A DNA stretch of 64,000 nt from Prostheceraeus crozeri (GCA_907163375.1 CAJQUW010011027.1:62001-126000); one strand, 5' to 3'; positions 32,072 through 44,248 are shown, numbered from the stretch's first letter. Made by a program: numbers and translations. The notes: generated by a model from the letters alone, not told the origin.

Positions 32072-32430
32072 CTATGATTCAAGACAGTTTGACAAGCAGT
32101 CACTTCCACAAATCACTCTGTGTGCGCGTCGCTGTTGTTTTTCAAGTTGTTCGGTGATCACTGATGGCACACAAATAAACAGTGGAGAGCAGTACTCTAA
32201 AACTGGTCGCAAAATTCCCCTATATACAGTTATTAGTTCACTTTTACTTAGGAAAGATCTTAAAATTTGAGAAAACAAACGTGTAGCATGGTCAAAATGG
32301 CTTTTCCATGATAGATCGTTTGACAAAAAATAACACCAAGAATTAGATATTGAATGAGATTTTTCTGCTGAGATATTGGAATTCCCGACACTTAAGTTAT
32401 TCGACTGGTACATCATTATGTAGATGGACA
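32072..32430 (-). pseudogene. LINE reverse transcriptase, thumb-region fragment
   Basis: The frame includes CYFLSNDLSWKSHFDHATRL, SKSELITVYRGILRPVLEYC and EQLEKQQRRAHRVICGSDC. These match the end of the LINE reverse transcriptase region (compare the complete LINE at 50-52.8 kb, which has LKWNNHINY, DLITVYKSLVVSVLVYAS and LEQVQKRAHKIICG). The segment stops shortly after CG-SDC. It may be the downstream half of the same LINE whose palm region lies at 33.8-34.4 kb, separated by a MITE and decay. Confidence 0.75.
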
Positions 32431-32830
32431 AATTAGGTTTCATCCAAATCGTGATTCCGCTCCAACGTGACAATGCAACAGGGCGACCGAAACAATACAA
32501 CATTGCGGCAATTGAACTGGTGGGTAATGTGCCTTTGTAAAGTTTCGGATGTCAAAAAGCTCATACACTTCATTCAAAACATATTCAGTTGCACTTAATC
32601 TATTGCAAACCGGTAGAAAACTAAACACCTATAGGAATTTCAGCGAATCGACACTTCTAAGAAAGCATTATCTTCACTGACCTCACTGGCCTTGTGGCAG
32701 TACTCGCTCTGCGTCCGTGGGACCTAAGACTTTTAAAGCAGGTAGACCATGCACTCTGTATTATTGCGCGTGATACTCAGCACGAAAGCATGAGAGTGGG
32801 ATAAATGGAACTGAGACATTCGGATCTCTT

Positions 32831-33791
32831 TTAACCCTTTCGAGTTTCGACCCTAAGACGACAGTATCTCATCATAGATAATGCCCGAAGACGAGATTGT
32901 CTCGTCATTTCCTAAATTTCATTTCAGTTAATCTTGTGTCAATGTAGGCCTAAGCAGCACAACAATCACTTCAGATGGTTTTCAGAGCATTAGCGTTCAA
33001 ATAATAAACATCTGTTAACATTTCGTCTGACAAAAATGGTCCAATATAGGTACGCAATATCAAAAATTTCTGACAAGAGTAACTGACGAGCCGAATGAAG
33101 AAAAGAGAAAAATATAAAAATATCTCCTGAACTAATGATTAGAAGTGCCTCAGCATGTGTTCTATGGGAACCGCCTCATATCATGATGTGCTGAGATTTC
33201 AATTATTTTGAAGATTTTTCTATGCATGCACGCAAGCAATATCTGAGAGTTGCAAGTTTTTAAATATATGTTGTCTTTCCTGATCCACTACAATTCATTC
33301 AATGCCTGTAATTGTCTCAGAGCTGCAGCTTGTTTCAGAACAGGTTTTATAGTTGAAAATGTAAAGACGTTTGATTTTTCGGTATACTGGAAATGCAATA
33401 CAATAGGTCTCTTGTATTATCCACTGGATAATTGCATGGCATTTTCAAGGGAAAGGTGTCACTAAACCAAGATCTATTTGAATAGAATCGGACTTTTTAT
33501 TCGTATTGCAGTAAAATGTTGTCACATACATTAATTTGTGGTGCAGTAAATTCACAGAATTTGGTTTGTTACTGATAGGCTATGCTTAGGCTAGAATTGA
33601 CAACAAGGTGATTTCTTCTCATTTGATTTACGCGCCTGTACTCATGCATGCCGGTAATAGCTGTTGGCCGATGAGCATGGAATGGTTATCAATCTAAAGT
33701 TCAATCAACAGGTCTTTGTTGCCCTAAAGTCGTGCCGGTGTCCCAGAGTACAGGTGTCATACTTGATTCCGTTTAGGGTCGAAAAGGTTAA
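32831..33791. mobile_element. TTAA-flanked MITE (piggyBac-type) inside a decayed LINE
   Basis: The element is bounded by TTAA at 32,831-32,834 and 33,788-33,791. The left end reads TTAACCCTTTCGAG followed by TTTCGACCCTAA. The right end, reverse-complemented, reads TTAACCTTTTCGACCCTAA. It is 961 bases long and has no transposase. The ends differ from those of the piggyBac copies at 11 and 20 kb, so it belongs to a different piggyBac-type family. Its CCCTTTCGA-type termini are typical of the superfamily. Confidence 0.65.
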
Positions 33792-34393
33792 TTGCATACA
33801 TGCATAGTGAAAGGCGTCTTCAAGCTCTTTTCTAAAATCCTCCGGACATGTAAGCTCCATTTCATGAATTGGGAGAATGGCACACAAAGGAGAAGAGGTT
33901 CTTCAACGTTCCTAAACACGCTCTCTCCTGTCCTGAGTAAAACAAGCGAAGCGATCCTCTTCGCAGCCATATCTGCAACATATCACTCCTTGACATTGAT
34001 GGCAGTCCACGGACGAAGTCCAATCGGAAATGTTATCCCACTCGGTTTGAAGCTCATCATCTGATGGGAATCCTACAAAATGCAGGAATGACACGTCGTC
34101 GGCGTATTTGATCATTGTGAAATTTATGAGGAGCAGTCAAGGGAGAGAGGTTTGATGGCCATGGCAAACAGTTCCGGAACCAAAATGCTTCCTTGAGGAT
34201 TTCTGCTTGTGACTTCACACCAAGGTGAGTTCGGGTCATTTGCACTGACACGTCGTCTTCGCGATGTTAGGAAGCTTTGAATCCAGGCACGACGAAAAGG
34301 AAGAAAATCAAAATCGTGGCAGGAATGGCGGATCAATGAGTGTGCCAACTTAGCAAGCGCCTTTGGGAAATCGATCGATAAAAATCGAACCAC
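33792..34393 (-). pseudogene. LINE reverse transcriptase, palm-region fragment
   Basis: Read on the minus strand, FLSIDFPKALAKLAHSLI corresponds to the family's LDFSKAFDxLxH. RAWIQSFLTSRRRRV corresponds to W-x2-F-L-x3-R-x3-V. NPQGSILVPELFA corresponds to VPQGSILGPxLF, and KYADDVSFLHF carries the catalytic YADD. The pieces are in different frames, so the gene is decayed. It resembles the CR1/Jockey group. The downstream part may continue beyond the MITE at 32.8 kb. Confidence 0.75.
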
Positions 34394-35207
34394 GATGGAA
34401 TACGTGGAAAAATCGAACCACGAACCACGATAATCGCTGGCAGGAATTATACGATCTTCTGATAGACTAGATCAAAAGCGGAGGTTGCGCCAGAACCCAG
34501 ACGGGAGATGAAGGCAAATTGAGATGGTTTTTATTTTTCTGTCCGATAGTCTATTTGTGCTGAAATTTGACCCATGAAACATACTAAGACGAAGACACTG
34601 AGGACATTCGACACATAGACATCCAACTCCTAAGACGGCATGAGTAGACATCGCACTCATGACCATGCTATGAGTATAATTCACAATAGTCATCGTACTT
34701 CTGAAGTCGCCCTTAAATTGCCACAAACGGTGAAGATGTAGACCAGGTGCACACCCCTTCATGGAAACTAATGTGTTCAATAATGGCAAGGTTGGCCCAG
34801 GACCGTCAACAATCGCATGCTTTACTGCATGCAGCCCGATATCCCACTGGAAATGAAGAAATGAGTAACTATGCTTTGTAATGATTCGCTATCAAAACGA
34901 TTTACTTGCTTTCTTGTTGAAATCAATAATCATTGCATATGCACTTCGATATACGTCAAAGGAAAAGAGTGGAATGATTTGTTGTAATTAGTGATTGTTT
35001 TAAATGTTATATAACTACGACCAAAACAAAAGGATTTCATGATAATCTTATAATACAAAAGTTGCTATGTCTATGGAATGCACAGTGTACATTAATAACA
35101 CTTCCACTCATAACACTGACAATAGATTAGTCTGATATTTTCTCATCGTCATTCAACCGGATCGAGCAGCTTCAACTCCGTGAGAAGAATGTCCTATTCC
35201 CCATCAG
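34394..35207. other. Upstream region of the scramblase gene
   Basis: No supported gene. The minus-strand frame at 34,472-34,789 is unrecognised. The last 100 bases before the scramblase start may be its 5' untranslated region; I see no clear TATA box. Confidence 0.4.
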
Positions 35208-35243
35208 TTGAAAGTCGGCTTCATTTGCACTGTGGAGATCAGC

Positions 35244-36059
35244 ATGGGTTGTCGTGAAAGTAAAGAAGAGCCTCCGGAAGAAGATGATGATATTACTCCA
35301 CAGCCAAAAATTCACAAATCATTGTCTTATCTACGCAGCGTACCAACTCTATATATGAAACAGGATCTACCAGATAACATCGCTGTCTGTTGTAAAGGAA
35401 ACACATATTCCCTAGAAGATCACAATGGAATATTACGTTTTCGGGCGGAGGAAGATGCCTACTGTAACGCTTGTTGCGGAAGATGGTGCTGTGGACCTTC
35501 CCGCGGCTTTACAATGCGATTGAGTGATGCCGATACGGAAGAACTGATCCTGTCAGCAGAACGCGCCGCTTGTCGCTGCGATTGGTGGTGTTGCTTAGAT
35601 TGTTGTCTTTGTGCACATCGCATGATAATTCGCGACGATAGTGGCGAGTACGTTGGCAGAATAATTCAAAAATTGTCATGTGGACCTCTGTTCTCCGTTG
35701 AAAATGAAGTTAAAGATGAGATCGCAAAGATACGTGGACCTGCTTGTACCTGTCGATGCTGCTGTGATCAAATATTTAATATTTTTGCACCACTTCCAGA
35801 GGAGAAGGATGACGACGACGATGAAGCAAATGTGAAGTTGGATGGGCATATACTGAAGCGTTGGGGAGAAGGGCAGATAGTGGAAAAACAGCCAAAGGCA
35901 GCTGGTGATGAAGCGGAAGAAGAAAAGAAGGGGCGTTACTATAACATGGATCATGAACATTCTCAAGTTATCTTCCCCGAAAACGCCGAGGACAATGATA
36001 AAGCCTTAATTTTTGGTGCACATGTTCTCATCAATTACATGTATTTTGAAATGTCATAA
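35244..36059 (+). CDS. Phospholipid scramblase
   Basis: A host gene of the scramblase family, which moves phospholipids between membrane leaflets in a Ca-dependent way or acts as a membrane-linked regulator. I chose the Met at 35,244 (271 residues) because it gives MGCRESKEE, a classic N-myristoylation plus palmitoylation start; an in-frame Met at 35,208 exists. The domain shows FRAEEDAYCNACCGRWCCGP, RGFTMRLSDADTEELILSAER, a Cys-rich block (CRCDWWCCLDCCLC), GRIIQKLSCGPLFSVENE and ACTCRCCC. The calcium-loop position reads DHEHSQVIFP, followed by the final hydrophobic helix ALIFGAHVLINYMYFEMS, close to the usual LIDYMYFE. An acidic, Lys-rich insert of about 45 residues (EEKDDDDDEANVK...EEEKK) is unusual. 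The gene is a single open exon, whereas many animal scramblases are split. A poly(A) signal is at 36,186-36,191. It looks whole. Confidence 0.93.
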   Translation: MGCRESKEEPPEEDDDITPQPKIHKSLSYLRSVPTLYMKQDLPDNIAVCCKGNTYSLEDHNGILRFRAEEDAYCNACCGRWCCGPSRGFTMRLSDADTEELILSAERAACRCDWWCCLDCCLCAHRMIIRDDSGEYVGRIIQKLSCGPLFSVENEVKDEIAKIRGPACTCRCCCDQIFNIFAPLPEEKDDDDDEANVKLDGHILKRWGEGQIVEKQPKAAGDEAEEEKKGRYYNMDHEHSQVIFPENAEDNDKALIFGAHVLINYMYFEMS

Positions 36060-36185
36060 TACTTTGTATTCATTTTTTGTGCTTTACGAACACTTTCGGA
36101 TTACTGCTATTCTGAATCGTTTCAACATTTCCTCGATTTTCTGCAGAACACTAAAATTTGAGGGATCTTGATGAACAGTTCGTCA

Positions 36186-36191
36186 AATAAA
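36186..36191 (+). terminator. Poly(A) signal of the scramblase gene
   Basis: AATAAA lies 127 bases after the stop codon and is the first canonical signal downstream. No genomic poly(A) tract follows, so nothing here marks the gene as a processed retrocopy. Confidence 0.65.
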
Positions 36192-36574
36192 AGCTTAGAA
36201 GATGATTGTTCATCTCATACGAGTTTCATCTTTCATCTCTTTATTTACAATTTATGTAGTGGTTTTTCCACTGTCCAGATGCACATAAGGAAATGAGTAG
36301 ACGCCATCGAGGGTCAAATAACTCGATCGCTGTACAATTTCTAGAGCGGAAATACATGTACAAGAATTGAGGGTCGGTTTAATAAGAATAATTGCAATTT
36401 TGGTGGTCTGCTTTTGGGAACAGCACTGCAGATACCGTATTAACAAAATACATGAAGTCTGTAGTCTACGATTTAGCAAGATCCTGTAATTTATTTTGTA
36501 GCATTTATTAATGTTGAATTACCGAGTTTTAGTCAAGCTGATCAAAAAAAATAGTTAAAAATTGATAGTACGAG
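36192..36574. other. Nothing recognised between scramblase and the 851-base element
   Basis: AT-rich, no supported ORF. It ends with the target duplication AGTACGAG (36,567-36,574). Confidence 0.5.
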
Positions 36575-37425
36575 CATAGAGTAAATATATTAGGTGGAGT
36601 GGTAACTCCGCATTTATTAAATCCCCAATGTGTATACACATTCGATTTTATTAAATGAACTCAAGGGAGATACAGGTGGTATTGTCGCCAAATGTGAGAT
36701 ATGCAAACTTTTGCAGTTTTGCAGAAATTACAACGCAATTGGTTGATCATGATTGTAATGCAGTAGGAATGATGGTATTTCACATATTCTCATGACAGCC
36801 TTGGAGATTAAATGTTTGTTGAATGAGAAATTCGATGGTTTCCTGATACTTTCATGCTCAACCTCAAGAGTACTTTCTAAAGCATGATCATGTCACAGGC
36901 AACCTGCAACTGGCACAGCAAAATCACATTATCAAAGACAATGAGTAATAATAATAAATAACTGTGAAAGATGCAAATGATTCCACATCACTATTCAGAT
37001 TCAAGAAATGAAACATGAATTTAGTGATCGAATCATAAAATCATGTCGGTGAAAATTGAATCAAAAACTTGAAATTTCAGCCAAGAAAGCACGCATAATA
37101 TCGCGACTTTTTCATGAAGACTTTCATTATAATGCAATTCATGAAATTCCCATGATAATCAGCTTGATTTCCGCTTAGCTAGGATGCTTATTAGCAAATA
37201 TTCATTCATTTTGCTGTCCAACATGCTTCATACTACTCATATAGGAGAGTCATCTCGGTAGTATATAAATTGGCAAATTTTGACTCTTTTCAAAAGTACT
37301 CAAATAATTTTTTGGACCACGGGAACGTAATCTCCGCAAAAAGCTGAATCTTTTCGTATAAAAATTTTCACTGTATACAGATACTTTTTTGAGTCGACAC
37401 TCTACCTATATATCGCTACTCTATG
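36575..37425. mobile_element. Non-autonomous DNA transposon with 8-bp target duplication (hAT- or P-type)
   Basis: The element is flanked by AGTACGAG on both sides (36,567-36,574 and 37,426-37,433), a perfect 8-bp target duplication. The left end reads CATAGAGTAAATATATTAGG, then TGGAGTG. The reverse complement of the right end reads CATAGAGTAGCGATATATAGG, then TAGAGTG. Terminal repeats of about 30 bases starting with CA plus an 8-bp duplication fit hAT (or P) elements. The 851-base interior has no transposase. Confidence 0.8.
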
Positions 37426-37481
37426 AGTACGAGTATATTGCAAATTTACACCGTAAGACGGCCTTATCAAGCACATACAAC

Positions 37482-37927
37482 TGTACTCCCTAATGTCTCT
37501 ATCCTAATATGTCGGTGAATCCTAATATGTCCTAATGAGCCCAGGTGAAAAAAACAACAAAGCGAGATAACATATCTGCACTGCCTACCGCGTGTTCGTG
37601 AGAAAGACAGCAAGTATCACCCTCAAAGGTGACGGACGATTGATTGAGTTGCCGTGCTCCGCCTCTCGGAGCTCCTCTGTAACTCATGTGCTGTATTGGA
37701 ACTCTGCTGATAACCTCCTAATTGTCCTCGACCGCTAGCGATCCTTCTTGATTGAATTTTGAATTTGTTCGTGTGAAGATTGTGATTTAATAGAAGAGTC
37801 AATGTTTCAAGGTCTTACCTTCCTGCTGCGAGTATCTTTCAGGAGTGCGCCGTTACACTAATTGTAAGTTAATTATTAGGTTATGTCAGGACTGCAGCGC
37901 GCTCCCACCTAAATCTTAATGATTACA
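37482..37927 (+). repeat. 5' LTR of the Gypsy element
   Basis: It begins TGTACTCC and ends TTAATGATTACA. The last 390 bases (37,538-37,927) match the end of the 3' LTR. The first part differs in organisation from the 3' LTR start: a short CCTAATGTCTCTATCC segment appears in opposite orientation in the two LTRs. Confidence 0.75.
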
Positions 37928-38007
37928 GTGAAGGTCTCCTATAGAGAACTCTACTATCGCATAGTTTCATAATTCTTACTCGCAGTAAAACTAAATATTT
38001 TCTACAC

Positions 38008-39000
38008 ATGGCAGATATTGCCAATATTCTTAAAGATATTTCTTTGAAATTGGATGATCTTCCTAAACCTACTCCTAAGCAGCTTCCACAATCTTCAGGA
38101 GTTTTCGCCATTCCAAGTTTTAGCGGTGACAAGGAGGAAGCAGACACGACTTTTAGCGATTTTATTGATCACTTTGACCTTGTTGGAAAGGCGCTCAATG
38201 GGACGGAGAAGCAGAAGGAAAATATTCTCCCCATGTATCTGAAATCACATGCCCTGGAAACGTATCGCCTTCTTCCGGCTGGAGTAAAGAATGATTACAA
38301 ATCACTGGTACCACAATTGAAATTACTTCTACAACCCGAGGAAATACAACGCTCAGCCGCCACGACTTTCCATGCACGTAAACAACTTAACGGTGAGAGT
38401 ATCGCTACGTTTTCTTCAACTATTTGAAAATTAGCACGACAGGCTTATCCTGCTCTGGATGAGTATTCCAGAACTTCAATAGCTAAGAATGCTTTTATAA
38501 ATGGTCTCCAAATTCCATACAAAAGAATCCTTATTCAACAAGATCCTCATTCTTTTGATGAGGCAGTTAATATCGCACAAAGATTATACATGCAACGAGA
38601 TATTCTGTTTGAAAACAATCAAGAAAATAATCAAAAACTGGTATTAGCTATTTCTGATCAAATTAACGACCTCCGTACTACAATTTGCAATTTGATTGGT
38701 TCAAATCCGTCGCAAGATTTTAATATGAATTGCCCATTCCAGCAAAGTAGCCGACAACGGTGTACATCTCGACCAATATCGAACAAGTAGACGCTGAAAG
38801 GACAGCAAGTATGTCTGCACTGTGGGAAACCGAATCACTTGGCCCGGGAATGCCGACAGCCTCTTCCGGCTCAACTTCAACCGCGAATCAGCAACAACGA
38901 CATTAGAAGGTCAATTCACCCGCAGCTGTATGATTTCCATCAACATCGAGGACGAAATAATGGAAGGCTTGCACGTCAATCGCATTACAATAATACGGCG
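38008..39000 (+). pseudogene. Gypsy gag remnant
   Basis: The N-terminal part (PSFSGDKEEADTTFSDFIDH ... LKSHALETYRLLPAGVKNDYKSL) fits the capsid-type gag domain of Ty3/Gypsy elements. Further on there is a zinc knuckle (CLHCGKPNHLARECRQP). The capsid-like part precedes the nucleocapsid-like part, as usual. It is broken. The stretch from 39,000 to 40,150 is gag-pol spacer with low-complexity polar frames. Confidence 0.75.
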
Positions 39001-40151
39001 GTAAGATCTAACGTTTCACCTATGATGCACCACGAAGGCCATTACAGGGCCAACAGGCCTAATTACCGTCAGAGTTTGCCGTTTGAATCTAGAGTAGCGG
39101 ATAAAAGATTAGACAACAATTATCAAAATGCAGTAATGTCAAATACTCTATGTTTTGAAAACAATTATAATCAGCAAAGAAGCAATTGTAATACTATCTC
39201 GAGACATGATTCTGATAAACAACAGTTGGATTCTCCAATCCTTCGTAATGATATCTACGCGGCAAATGAATTAGAACGTCTATGTGATGAACGTAATGGT
39301 TGCAAATGTGCATGAAAATTCAATCGACATACGAATATTCACATCTGATGTTTTTCAGCTACCTCAACCTGAAAGCGCATCTGCGGAAGTAAATATTGTC
39401 TCCGACGACGAAAGGTCTCACGAATCGCCTACGAGCAACGTGAAAAGACGTGGACAATTTGGGCTTCGACGACGAACAAAGTGATATGGACAACTGCGAG
39501 ACACTACGAGTCACGGCAAATAATCAACAGCCTCCGTCCGAAATTATCTCCGATTACAGTTCTTACAGGATTACAGGATCTTCGATCAACATACCGATAC
39601 TTCGTTGGAAAACTTATCGCAAATTACCAGGGAGGAGAAAGGTAGCACAACGACGAATTCTACGGATAGCACATACGTCAACGACGATTGCAACAACGAC
39701 GCACATGAAAGGGTTTGCACGATAGGCTTTATATCTCCATCGCCAACAGACATACAGGAAAAGAAGGTAAGACACACATGGAAAAGGAGGTGGTCAGATG
39801 CGTCAGCACAACTAGTGCCAGAGGTTAGGTCTTCATGCATGATAATTGATAATCAGAAAGATAGGAATCAGGCCAGTATAATTAAACCTACACATAACAC
39901 AGGGCACTTCCATGTACATTCATTACGTAGCACAGAAACTAATTTCTTCAGAAACAAAATACACTCCTTTTTGAAGACCATGTCGCTATCAAAGCAAAAT
40001 GAGTTATGTTTTGCAAATTTTACTATTAGGAATGACTATTGCGACATGTGCTTATCAGTAGTTTGCCGCATGCTCAACCAACATCACAATCAGATAATCA
40101 AGACGTCTAACCATAATTCATCACAATCTACGAAAAGACTTAAATACCAAA

Positions 40152-43100
40152 TTGGAACCTACTTCTACAACAGCTAAAGGAGTCAACGGTGAAGCCTTAG
40201 AATTACTAGGGGAAACAGATATTTTGATCACAGTAGGATCCACATGCATTACACACCGAGTTATAGTAATGAAAAGTCCACCTTTTTCGGCAATTATTGG
40301 CACCGATTTCTTGTCAAAATTAGGTCCAATTACCTTAGATTATGTGCAACGAAAAATGGAGATACCTCCCTATGCATGTAATTCCGTGTGCAATGTACGG
40401 ATAGATGCTAATATCAGCATTGCATCACGAGCCGAAAGAATAATACCAGGAAAACTTGAAAAACGATTAATGTCCGAAACAGTTTTTGAGCCAACCAGAA
40501 GGGTTCATCCAAACCTACTGATAGCTTCTAGTCTAAGCCAACCACAAAATGGGCAAATTCCTCTAAAAGTAACAAGTATATATCAGGAACCTATACAATT
40601 ATGTCAAAATACACTTATAGGAGAAATAGAGGAAACCATTCATTGCTATAGGAGAAAACCATTCATAGCAGCTACCACCACCGACGCATCTTACACTACA
40701 ACAATTTCTAACGAAGACTTCTTGAAGCGATTTATTCTTCCAAACAATTTAACGCCATCTCAACGTCAAAAACTCGAGTCGTTGCTCATTAAATATCAGG
40801 CAACCTTTTCTATCAATGAATTCGATTTAGGATTACTACGAGAAGTAGAACACCAAATAATTACAAACAATGACGTTCCTATCAAGCAAAAAGCATATCG
40901 GGTACCAGAACAGCAAAAACCATTAATCAAGGAACATTAGAAAAAATGCTCAAAGTCGATGTCATCGAACCAGCAGCCAATCCATACAGTTCACCAATAA
41001 TCCTTATAAAGAAAAAGGATGGCTCTCAACGTTTTGTTGTTGACTTTCGAAAACTAAACGCAGAAACAATAAAAGATATATATCCTATTCCGAGAATAGA
41101 GGAATGTGCCAACAATTTGGCAAATTCAAAATACTTCACAACTTTAGATCTTTTCTCCGGATATTGGCAGATTAAAGTAGCCGAAGACTCAAAACCTAAA
41201 ACAGGATTTGAAACATGTTACGGGACATATCAGTTCAAAATATTACCTTTTGGATTATGCAATGCTCCTAGTACGTTTCAACGTTCAATGGAATTTGTGT
41301 TAAGTGGATTGCAACACAAAACTTGTTTAGTTTATCTGGATGACATAATCATATACTCTAAAGATTTTGATCAACACTTGCATCATTTGGAAGACATATT
41401 AATCCGATTTCTAAACTTTGGATTAAAACTAAAGCCAAAGAAATGTGAGTTCATGCAGGATTCAGTTCATTATCTAGGCCATATAATCTCGTCGTCCGGA
41501 ATGAAACCGGATTCACATAACATCAATAAAGTACGACAGTATCCAACGCCGAAAAATTCAAAGCAGGTACGGCAATTCTTAGGACTCGCATCATATTATC
41601 GTCAATTTATCAAGAATTTCGCAAATTTGGCACAACCACTAATCGTTTTACAAAAGAAAGATACAAAGTTCAGATGGGGCCCGGATCAACAGCATGCATT
41701 CGAAGCATTGAAAGACAAATTATGTACACCTCCGGTGTTAGCTTTCCCGGACTTCAATAAACAATTTATCCTTCATACGGATGCAAGCGACTTCGCTATC
41801 GGAGCCGTGCTTTCACAAGGGGAAAAATCTGAAGAATATCCAATAGCATATGCAAGTAGAACATTAAAAGAGTGAAAGAAATCATGCTACCGTTGTTCAG
41901 ATGTTACTTGTGGGGGAGAGCAGTAGTTGTAACGGATCACGCGCCATTAAAATGGCTATTTTCACACAATAGTCCGGGAGCTAGTGTGAAGTTGTGCAGG
42001 GAACGAGGTAGTACATAAAACTTTCACATAGCATTGTACACCTCTAACCTACTGCAAAACTTCGCGTCTGCCGGATCAGATCATTTGCTTTTAAGAAATA
42101 GAGAGGATAACAAAATCCTATGTATTTCCAATGGTAAAATTGTGACATTTAAGGTGTTGACTCCATTTTTTCGAATTTTTGCTCATAAAAGTTACACAAA
42201 TTGGTATTTTGTTGAACTGGTTATTATAGAAATCATCTACAGATCATGATCTTTCAAATGAGTTATCATTCAGTGACAGAAGATGAAGTAAAGTGTACAA
42301 ACAGACACTTTTCGTTGGTGTAACTGCAAATTTTAACATAGAAATTTCAGGAAAATTGTTGATATACTTTAACGAAAGGTGTCTGTTTGTACACTTTACT
42401 TCATCTTCTGTCACTGAATGATAACTCATTTGAAAGATCATGATCTGTAGATGATTTCTATAATAACCAGTTCAACAAAATACCAATTTGTAACTTTTAT
42501 GAGCAAAAATTCGAAAAAATGGAGTCAACACCTTAAATGTCACAATTTTACCATTGGAAATACATAGGATTTTGTTATCCTCTCTATTTCTTAAAAGCAA
42601 ATGATCTGATCCGGCAGACGCGAAGTTTTGCAGTAGGTTAGAGGTGTACTATGCTATGTGAAAGTTTTATGTACTACCTCGTTCCCTGCACAACTTCACG
42701 CTAGCTCCCGGACTACAAGGATCCATCTTCCAGACTCATCCGATGGGCATTACGATTGCAAGAATTTGACATGGTTATCAGGCACCGCCCAGGGAGAGTT
42801 AATAATAACGCAGATGCGCTTTCACGAATTCCTGAAAATCAAGTGTCTCATGTAGCATCTTCTAACGTGGCTATTAGAGCAGTTTCCGATCTGAACAATG
42901 TTCGAACTCTTCAGAGAAATGATGCATTGCTGTTAGCAATAATTAATAAACTAAAAGTACAATCTCAAGACGACCAGTCTGAACAAAGCAGATAAACTGT
43001 TCGTGAAAAAAGAATTTGATAAATTTAGAATACGACAGGATACCCTTTATCGTCTAAGTACCAACGACAAGCTAACACTTGTTCTACCAAAAGACTATCG

Positions 43101-44248
43101 TCTGAATATTTTTCAAGAATTTCATGAAGGTATTTTCGGAGGACATTTAGCAACCGAAAAGACATTATCTAGAATAGAAAAATTCTACTTCTGGCCCGGT
43201 ATGCAAAACGATGTTCGTGAATGGATCTATGCTTGTCCATCGTGCAATGCGAAGAATAATCCATACAGAAAGATAAAGATGCCTCTACATCCACTAAGTC
43301 TCTGTTCTCCATTCAGTCGCATATCTGTCGATGTCACAGGGCCATTTTGCAAAAGTGATAGCGGAAACAAATATATCATAGTCTTTGTCGAGCAGGCCAC
43401 AAAGTGGGTGGAAGCTTTTGCCACGCCTTGCCAAAAAGCTGAGACCGTCGCTAGATTATACGTCAACGAGATAGTATGCCGATTTGGTTGCCCACGCGAA
43501 CTCTTAACGGACCGCGGAGCAAATTTTACAAGTACGTTGATGAAAGAAATTTGCAAATTAACAAAAACTCATAAAATCTTTACATCTAGTTATCATCCGG
43601 CAACAAATGGCCAAACAGAAAAAATGAACGGTACTTTGACAAGAATGTTGTCGCACTAGTGTGCAGCAGCTCAGAACGACTGGGATTTATATATGCCAAC
43701 TATCCTCTTTGCATATCGTGCTAGCGTGCATGCCTCCACAAAAGAGAGTCCATTCTACTTAGTATTTGGCAGAGATCCTTTATTACCATGTGACCTCGTC
43801 CTTCAAGAAGACACAGGTGCCAATGTGGACACAGTACGAAATTAAAAAACAGAATTAACAAATCGGTTGAGATTAGCATGGACAATAGCTCAGGATCACA
43901 ATGCAAATGCTCAAGAAAAACGGAAACGCATGTATGATAAGACTGCGACTACAGATATACACATAGATGTTGGTGATCGTATATATGTCTACACACCACA
44001 ACCTATACGTGGCCGCTCACCAAAAACTACAAAAGCTTTGGAAAGGACCATACAGGATTCTGAATCTAACTGATACTAATGCCCTGATAGTTCCAGTAAA
44101 TCAACCACGATCAAAACGACAATGGGTCAATCTCAATCGATGCAAGCTGGCGCGCGATCAGCACACACCAACTTTTCCTCCATCGGGATACCTCATCGTC
44201 GGACGAAGAGATAGATGTACCCGCAGCTCCACAATCAGAAGACAGTAA
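40152..44248 (+). pseudogene. Gypsy pol remnant (protease, RT, RNase H, integrase)
   Basis: A retropepsin-like segment ends with AIIGTDFLSKLGPITLDY. The reverse transcriptase runs from VIEPAANPYSSPIILIKKKD through TTLDLFSGYWQIKV, FGLCNAPSTFQRSME and YLDDIIIYS to LGHIISSSGMKPD. RNase H starts at FILHTDASDFAIGAVLSQG. Integrase has the HHCC module (H-E-G-I-F-G-GH ... CPSC), the catalytic D-V-T-GPF, LLTDRGANFTS and SYHPATNGQTEKMNG, then a C-terminal chromo-like stretch. A 746-base foldback element interrupts it between RNase H blocks. The order RT-RH-IN is that of Ty3/Gypsy. It is broken. Confidence 0.88.
41970..42715. mobile_element. Foldback (long palindromic) element inserted in the Gypsy RNase H region
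   Basis: The element is an almost perfect palindrome with arms of about 340 bases and a loop of about 60 bases centred near 42,343. The ends are TAGTCCGGGAGCTAG and CTAGCTCCCGGACTA. The direct repeat CAA lies on both sides (41,967-41,969 and 42,716-42,718), consistent with a 3-bp target duplication. There is no coding capacity. It could fold into a very strong hairpin. A TA-duplicating reading of the ends is also possible (TA followed by GTCCGGGAG) but is less economical. Confidence 0.85.

Noticed and set aside
31590-32075. CATAGAGTA at 31,597 and CTCTATG at 32,068 as ends of another copy of the 36.6-kb element
   Set aside because: The ends do not pair beyond a few bases, and no 8-bp duplication is present.
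34472-34789. Minus-strand 105-codon frame as a gene next to scramblase
   Set aside because: No domain, no start or splice context; the region is more likely LINE flank.
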